From NCBI RefSeq assembly GCF_018417535.1, contig NZ_CP070977.1, positions 992,001 through 1,056,000 of the forward strand: DNA of 64,000 nt. Reading direction: 5' to 3'. Origin of the DNA: Burkholderia pyrrocinia (GTDB taxonomy: Bacteria; Pseudomonadota; Gammaproteobacteria; Burkholderiales; Burkholderiaceae). Below, piece after piece: positions 58,796 to 64,000 of this stretch. The notes below the pieces were generated by a model. The model saw only the letters and a program-made list of their open reading frames with translations. It did not search any database and was not told where the DNA came from. The translations under genes and the position numbers were made by a program. The stretch's first letter is position 1. The number at the start of each line of letters is the position of its first letter.

Positions 58796-61594
58796 ATGAA
58801 GCAGAGAGTTTTGGCGTTGGCCATCAAGAGGATAGTCTGGGCGGAACTGGCACTGACGGCCGCACTGGTGCCGCCGGCGTTCGCCCAGAGCCAGCCGGCG
58901 CCGGGCGCCGTCGCGATCGCGGATGCGGTCGCGAACGGCGCGCCCGTGACCGTCGCACAGGCGGACGGCACGGCGGGCGCCGCTGCCGCCACGGGCGCCG
59001 CGGCGCCCGCGGCGGCATCCGGTGCGACAGCCGAGGCGACGCCTGCCGCACCCGGCGCGAGCGGCCAGGGCAAGGTCGCGCAGATCAAGCGGTTCGAAGT
59101 GACGGGCTCGCTGATCCGGCAGGCCGACAAGACCGGTTTCCAGCAGGTGCAGACGATCACGCCGAAGGAAATCCAGAGCAGCGGCGCGGTGACCGTCGCC
59201 GACTTCCTGCGCGATGCGGCGGCCAACTCGGCGAACAGCTGGGGCGAGGGGCAGTCGGGCAACTTCGCGGCCGGCGCCGCCGGCATTGCGCTGCGCGGCC
59301 TGTCCGAAAAATACACGCTCGTGTTGGTCGACGGCCAGCGCGTGGCGCCGTACGCATTCTTCTCGAACAGCGTCGATTCGTTTTTCGACCTCAATACGCT
59401 GCCGCTCAACGACATCGAGCGCATCGAAATCGTGAAGACGGGCGCGGTCTCGCAATACGGTTCGGACGCGATCGGCGGTGTCGTCAACATCATCACGAAA
59501 CACAATTTCCGCGGCCTGCAGCTCGACGGCAGCCTCGGCAGCGCGATCAACGCCGGTAACGGCGACGGGACGATGAAGTTCGGCGTGCTCGGCGGCTTCG
59601 GCGACCTGAACGCCGACCGCTTCAACGTGACGGCGGCGCTCAGCTACTACAAGTCGAACGGCTTCACGCTCGCCGATCGCGATTCGACCCGCAACCAGGA
59701 CTTCACCGGCAAGCCGGGCGGCTTCTCGCTGCTCGCGCCGTCCTACTGGAACATGCCCGGCGGCGTCGCGCAGGCGTTGAACGGGGGCTGTCCGTTCGGC
59801 GGCTCGGTCCATCAGGCCGCGTCGAATTCGCTGTCGTCAGGGATGCCGGGCACGGTCTGCGGGTACAACACGGCCGAAAGCACGTCGATCCTGCCGATGA
59901 CCGAGCGCCTGAACGCGAAGCTCCATGCGGACTTCAAGATCGACGACAAGACGACCGCGTTTGCGGATTTCCTCGAGAGCTACAACACGACCACGACCAA
60001 CGACGGCCTGTGGAACAACGTGATCGGCAACCCGCAGAACCCGGCGCTCGTCTGGAATCCGCAGACGAAGCTGCTGTCGCCGTTCAACTTCGTCGTGCCG
60101 GTCGGCAACCCGTACAACACGACCGGTGCGGCCACGCCGCTCACCTACGCGTTTCCGAACACGGTCGCGCAGAAGACCTGGGCCAACTACTGGCGTGCGG
60201 CCGCCGGTATCAAGGGGTCGTTCACGCTGCCGTACGGCGACTGGGACTGGGCGACGTCGGTCAGCCATTCGCAGAGCACGGTGTCGAACGTGTTCACGAA
60301 CCAGTTGAACGTCAACGCGCTGAACAACATCTACCAGAACGGCACGCTGAATTTCGCGAACCCGGCGGCGACGCCGAACGCGTTCAACGGGCTGTTCCAG
60401 GAAGCGAACAACCTCGGCATCTCGAAGCTCGACACGATCGACGCGACGCTGTCGACGCCGAACCTGTTCCATCTGCCGGCAGGCGACGTCGGTATCGGCT
60501 TCGGCGCGCAGTTCACGCACCAGAGCGAAACGCTGACGCCGGGCTCCGAATACCTGAGCGGGGCGGTCATCACGCCGGACCTGGAGACCGTGAACGGCCA
60601 GCGCAACGTCGCGGCCGTCTATTACCAGATCAACGTCCCGATCCTGGAAAACCTGACGTTCAGCCAGGCGGGCCGCTACGATCACTACACGGACGTGGGC
60701 GGCGCCTTCTCGCCGCGCTTTGCGTTGCGCTATCAGCCGATCAAGGCACTCACGCTGTATACGTCGTACAACCGCGGCTTCCGCGCGCCGACCTTCGTCG
60801 AGGACAGCAAGTCGCAGACGCTCGGCATCCAGGTCGACCCGGCCACCGGCCAGAACTACACGTCGATTACCGTCGGCAACCCGAACCTCGCGCCGGAACG
60901 CACGCGCAACTTCAACATCGGCTTCCAGGTCTCGCCGAGCCGCTACACGGATCTCGGCTTCGACTGGTACAAGATCCGCATCGACAACGTGATCGGCCAG
61001 GGCACGCCGTCGCAGGTCGTGACCGACCCGACGACGGGCCAGTTGCTGTACAAGGTGATTCCGTATCAGAACCTCGGCTACCTCGACACGAACGGCTTCG
61101 AAGGCACGTTCCGCCAGGGGCTGCCGCTCAAGGGCTGGGGTACGGTCACGCTGTCGGGCGACTGGGCGTACATCAACAGCTACAAGATCGGCTTCCCGGA
61201 CGGCGCACCGGTGAACGGCGCGGGCAACAACTTCACGATCACGCAGCCGTTCGGCGGCAGCTTCCCGCGCTGGCGCGGCAACACGACGCTGGACTGGAAC
61301 TACCGGAAGTTCGATGCGGCGCTGACGTGGCAGTTCACCGGCCCGTACGCGCAGAACCTGCTGCCGGCGCCGGCCCCGTCGAAGGTCGGTTCGTACAGCC
61401 AGTTCAACCTGATGCTGACGTACACGGGCTTCAAGAACTGGACGATCTACGGCGGCATCGACAACATCTTCAACCGCACGCCGCCGTATGACCCGATCTT
61501 CGCGAACGGCACGCTGGACCAGAGCGGGTACGACACGTCGGTGTATTCGTACATCGGCCGGTTCGCGCAGATCGGCGCGACGTACAAGTTCTGA
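58796..61594 (+). CDS. TonB-dependent outer-membrane receptor
   Basis: 932 aa. Signal peptide ending AFA (about 28), an unusual 60-residue Ala/Gly/Thr-rich segment, TonB-box-like KRFEVTGSLIR, plug domain (ITPKEIQSSGAVTVADFLRDA, LRGLSEKYTLVLVDGQRV, IERIEIVKTGAVSQYGSDAIGGVVNIIT) and a 22-strand barrel with NPNLAPERTRNFNIGF, ending in Phe. No carbonic-anhydrase or STN domain. Ligand unknown; this plug type also occurs in carbohydrate/peptide receptors. GAGAGGG before ATG 58796; strong terminator downstream. The TonB operon nearby probably powers it. Confidence 0.92.
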   Translation: MKQRVLALAIKRIVWAELALTAALVPPAFAQSQPAPGAVAIADAVANGAPVTVAQADGTAGAAAATGAAAPAAASGATAEATPAAPGASGQGKVAQIKRFEVTGSLIRQADKTGFQQVQTITPKEIQSSGAVTVADFLRDAAANSANSWGEGQSGNFAAGAAGIALRGLSEKYTLVLVDGQRVAPYAFFSNSVDSFFDLNTLPLNDIERIEIVKTGAVSQYGSDAIGGVVNIITKHNFRGLQLDGSLGSAINAGNGDGTMKFGVLGGFGDLNADRFNVTAALSYYKSNGFTLADRDSTRNQDFTGKPGGFSLLAPSYWNMPGGVAQALNGGCPFGGSVHQAASNSLSSGMPGTVCGYNTAESTSILPMTERLNAKLHADFKIDDKTTAFADFLESYNTTTTNDGLWNNVIGNPQNPALVWNPQTKLLSPFNFVVPVGNPYNTTGAATPLTYAFPNTVAQKTWANYWRAAAGIKGSFTLPYGDWDWATSVSHSQSTVSNVFTNQLNVNALNNIYQNGTLNFANPAATPNAFNGLFQEANNLGISKLDTIDATLSTPNLFHLPAGDVGIGFGAQFTHQSETLTPGSEYLSGAVITPDLETVNGQRNVAAVYYQINVPILENLTFSQAGRYDHYTDVGGAFSPRFALRYQPIKALTLYTSYNRGFRAPTFVEDSKSQTLGIQVDPATGQNYTSITVGNPNLAPERTRNFNIGFQVSPSRYTDLGFDWYKIRIDNVIGQGTPSQVVTDPTTGQLLYKVIPYQNLGYLDTNGFEGTFRQGLPLKGWGTVTLSGDWAYINSYKIGFPDGAPVNGAGNNFTITQPFGGSFPRWRGNTTLDWNYRKFDAALTWQFTGPYAQNLLPAPAPSKVGSYSQFNLMLTYTGFKNWTIYGGIDNIFNRTPPYDPIFANGTLDQSGYDTSVYSYIGRFAQIGATYKF

Positions 61595-61627
61595 CGGCGA
61601 CCGCGATGCACTGACAGGCTTTAGACC

Positions 61628-61672
61628 GGCCGCTCCACGTCCACCCCCCCTTTCTCTGGAGCGGCCTTTTTT
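61628..61672 (+). terminator. Rho-independent terminator of the receptor gene
   Basis: GGCCGCTCCA / TGGAGCGGCC perfect 10-bp stem, 19-base loop, six T residues. Confidence 0.93.
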
Positions 61673-61834
61673 CGCCTGGCGCCATGACGGCCCGCAACCG
61701 GGACGGACGACGGCGCAGCTTGTCGGATCGTTTGCAACACGAACAACCCGCGGGACGCGGCCGGTACGCGGCGTCCGGCACAGGCATCGACCGCGCGCAG
61801 GCATCGCGCCCGCACGCTTCCGGACAGACCGACC

Positions 61835-63757
61835 ATGACACTGTTGAAATGGCGATGGGCGCGGGTGCCGCGCCACGCGAGCCTGGTGCGCGCGCAGGTG
61901 CGCACGCGCAACGGCACGTGCGCCGCGCTGTGCGCCTGCGCGGCGCTGCTCGTGTCGGGCGGCGTCATGCCACGGGCCGCGCTCGCGGTGTCGGCGATCT
62001 CGCAATACGACCAGCCGAAATATCCGCCGGACTTCACGCATTTCGACTACGCGGATGCGGATGCGCCCGACAACGGCACGCTCGATTTCGAAAACTACGA
62101 CGAAAGGCAAAGCTACGACTCGCTGAACCCGTTCCTCGTGCGCGGCTCGCCCGCGCCGGACATCAAGAACCTGATGTTCGACACGCTGATGCAGCGGAGC
62201 TGGGACGAGCTCGCGTCCGAATACGCGCTGATCGCCGACGACGTCGAGATCGCGCCGGACCGGCTGTCCGCGACGTTCCACGTCAACCCGGCCGCGCGCT
62301 TCTCGAACGGCGACGCGATCACCGCGGCAGACGTCAAGTATTCGTTCGACACGCTGACGAGCCCGCAGGCGTCGCCGATCTACAACGCGGAGTTTTCGAT
62401 CATCAAGCGCGCGGTGGTGGTCGACAGCCATGCGATCCGCTTCGAGTTCAGGCACGCGGAGCGCGACGCGGCGCTGATCGCGGGCGACCTGCCGGTGTTC
62501 TCGCCGAAATGGGGGCAACGCGCGGACGGCACGCGGCCGCCGTTCGACCAGATCGCGACCGTGCCGCCGATCGCGAGCGGTCCCTACCTGATCGAGCAGC
62601 GCAAGAACGACAAGCAGATCCGCTACGTGCGCAACCCGCACTACTGGGCCGCGAACCTGCCGTCGCGGCGCGGGATGTTCCGCTTCGCCCGCGTGTCGTT
62701 CAAGCTGTACCTGGACCAGTACACGTCGCTCGAAGCGTTCAAGGCCGGCGATGTCGACGCGCGGATGGAATACAGCTCGACGCAGTGGGCGCGCAAGTAC
62801 GTCGGAAAGAATTTCCGCAACGGCATGCTGAAGAAGGGGGAGTTTCCGGACGGCCCCGCGCAGATGCAGGGTTTCCTGATGAACATGCGCAAGCCGATGT
62901 TCCAGGACGTGCGCGTGCGGCATGCGCTCGCGCTGGCGTTCGACTTCGACTGGATGAGCCGGATGATGTTCTACGGGCAGTATCGCCGCACCAGCAGCTT
63001 CTGGGAGGCGAGCCCGTTCGCGGCGTCCGGCGTGCCGAGCGCCAGGGAGCTCGCGCTGCTCGAACCGTACCGGTCGACGCTGCCGCCGGCAGTGTTCGGC
63101 CCGATGGTCGGCCAGCCTTCGACGCTGCCGCCCGGTTCGTTGCGTGCGAACCTGAAGGAGGCGCGCGACCTGCTCGCGCAGGCCGGCTGGCACTATCGCG
63201 ACGGCGCGCTGCGCGACGCGAACGGCACGCCGATGACGATCGAGATCATCGACGACCAGCCCGGCATGGACCGCCTGATCCTGCCGTACACGCAGGCGCT
63301 CGCGACGCTCGGCGTCCACGCGTACCTGCACGAGATCGACAGCGCGGTCTACCTGAAGCGACTCGACAATTTCGAGTACGACATGACGACGTACATCTAC
63401 CTGCCCGTGACGATCCCGGGCGCGGAGCTGACGCGCCGTTTCGGCAGCGCGGCCGCATCGGAGCCGGGCTCCGAGAACTATCCGGGCGTGAAGTCGAAGG
63501 CCGTCGATGCGCTGATCCATGCAGCGCTCGCGGCCGACACGCTCGACGATCTCGAGACGGCCACGCACGCGCTCGACCGCGTGCTGATCAACCTGTACGC
63601 GCTCATCCCGCAGTACTACCTGCCGAACGCGCGGATCGCGTACAAGGCGACGCTCGGCCATCCGGCGATCGTGCCGGACTCCTATCAGTACGAGGACTGG
63701 ATCATTGACTACTGGTATGTGAAGAAGCCGGCGGCACAGCCCGCTCCGGCGGCCTGA
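61835..63757 (+). CDS. Peptide ABC transporter substrate-binding protein (YejA-like)
   Basis: 640 aa. Basic N-terminus with an internal hydrophobic signal (CAALCACAALLVSGGVMPRAALA) and a class C solute-binding fold: YADADAPDNGTLDFENYDERQSYDSLNPFLVRG, TFHVNPAARFSNGDAITAADVKYSFDTL, ASGPYLIE and PHYWAANLPSRRG are typical of YejA, the peptide (microcin C-type) binding protein. N-terminal 40 residues are long for a signal peptide; an internal start is possible. Followed 12 bp later by the yejB-like permease. Confidence 0.87.
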   Translation: MTLLKWRWARVPRHASLVRAQVRTRNGTCAALCACAALLVSGGVMPRAALAVSAISQYDQPKYPPDFTHFDYADADAPDNGTLDFENYDERQSYDSLNPFLVRGSPAPDIKNLMFDTLMQRSWDELASEYALIADDVEIAPDRLSATFHVNPAARFSNGDAITAADVKYSFDTLTSPQASPIYNAEFSIIKRAVVVDSHAIRFEFRHAERDAALIAGDLPVFSPKWGQRADGTRPPFDQIATVPPIASGPYLIEQRKNDKQIRYVRNPHYWAANLPSRRGMFRFARVSFKLYLDQYTSLEAFKAGDVDARMEYSSTQWARKYVGKNFRNGMLKKGEFPDGPAQMQGFLMNMRKPMFQDVRVRHALALAFDFDWMSRMMFYGQYRRTSSFWEASPFAASGVPSARELALLEPYRSTLPPAVFGPMVGQPSTLPPGSLRANLKEARDLLAQAGWHYRDGALRDANGTPMTIEIIDDQPGMDRLILPYTQALATLGVHAYLHEIDSAVYLKRLDNFEYDMTTYIYLPVTIPGAELTRRFGSAAASEPGSENYPGVKSKAVDALIHAALAADTLDDLETATHALDRVLINLYALIPQYYLPNARIAYKATLGHPAIVPDSYQYEDWIIDYWYVKKPAAQPAPAA

Positions 63758-63768
63758 CGGGGGCATCG

Positions 63769-64000
63769 ATGCTGGCATACATATTCAGGCGGCTGCTGTT
63801 GATGATCCCGACGCTGGTCGGGGTGGTGACGATCACGTTCGCGGTCACGCAGTTCGTGCCGGGCGGCCCGGTGGAGCAGGTGCTCGCACAGTTGCGTCAC
63901 GGCAGCGCACGCGGGGGCGAGGCGGGCGGAGGCGGGGGCGGCTACCACGGCAGCCAGGGCGTCGATCCGCAGCAGATCGAGCAGATCCGCAAGCAGTTCA
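63769..64000 (+). CDS. Peptide ABC transporter permease (YejB-like), N-terminal part
   Basis: First 77 residues only; the gene continues beyond the window. MLAYIFRRLLLMIPTLVGVVTITFAVTQFVPGGPVEQ is the canonical start of oligopeptide permease B subunits, and the glycine-rich insert (GGEAGGGGGGYHGSQGVDP) matches the YejB subgroup. GGGGG lies 6 bp before ATG 63769. Forms an operon with the YejA-like gene. Confidence 0.92.
   Translation, partial: MLAYIFRRLLLMIPTLVGVVTITFAVTQFVPGGPVEQVLAQLRHGSARGGEAGGGGGGYHGSQGVDPQQIEQIRKQF

Noticed and set aside
59837..63778. A 1313-codon open frame on the - strand
   Set aside because: Antisense to the TonB-dependent receptor and YejA-like gene, spans their terminator, and is of low-complexity Arg/Val-rich composition.

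Overview
High GC content (roughly two thirds or more), dense packing, frequent ATGA/GTGA start-stop overlaps and the gene families present point to a betaproteobacterium of the genus Burkholderia, most likely the B. cepacia complex, probably a secondary chromosome. That is an inference from gene content; no rRNA, tRNA, phage, IS element or CRISPR array was seen.

Layout. 1-3.9 kb: a catechol-type siderophore locus in which the receptor end and the MFS exporter look intact, but the biosynthetic genes are short composite ORFs stitched from pieces of entC, entB, a stand-alone condensation protein and a DAHP synthase. 3.9-10 kb: small secreted or unknown proteins, an aldehyde dehydrogenase, a nitronate monooxygenase and OmpW with an FNR/ANR-type box. 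10.6-14.7 kb: the potFGHI putrescine ABC operon. 14.8-19.8 kb: a sulfide/persulfide oxidation operon (persulfide dioxygenase, DUF442-SQR fusion, TauE exporter) divergent from a FisR-type sigma-54 activator, with a recognisable -24/-12 promoter and an array of TGGCAG half-sites. 19.9-23.2 kb: a DUF2975/HTH pair, a frameshifted gene and a MerR-TipAS regulator. 23.4-30 kb: a three-gene RND efflux operon with a divergent TetR repressor and a long palindromic operator. 30-34 kb: a ClcB-like channel and a YeiH-type exporter with a LysR regulator.

34.1-39.9 kb: the 2-ketogluconate operon kguE-kguK-kguT-kguD followed by its LacI-type regulator ptxS, with an 18-bp perfect palindrome in front of kguE. 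39.9-46.5 kb: unrelated small genes, an Lrp/AsnC regulator, and a two-component system apparently co-transcribed with a membrane protein and a lipoprotein. 46.7-52.7 kb: saccharopine-dehydrogenase-like enzyme, an orphan 48-aa CydX overlapping an AAA ATPase, CorA, YciI, an adenosine-specific kinase family protein, a cysteine synthase and a YbaK deacylase. 52.7-53.5 kb: a gene-free stretch with an AT-rich island. 53.5-57.6 kb: a tonB-exbB-exbD-exbD-TPR operon; then a cupin regulator, a large TonB-dependent receptor, and the start of a YejA/YejB-type peptide ABC transporter running off the window.

The most distinctive structure is a family of 49-bp tandem hairpin repeats (core GCATGGGA plus a stem with loop around GCTAAAGC). 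It sits directly upstream of the Shine-Dalgarno sequence of the aldehyde dehydrogenase gene and of the second exbD, upstream of ptxS, and in degenerate form upstream of kguT. Stem arms differ between loci in a compensatory way, and copies are decayed at the 5' end but identical at the gene-proximal end.
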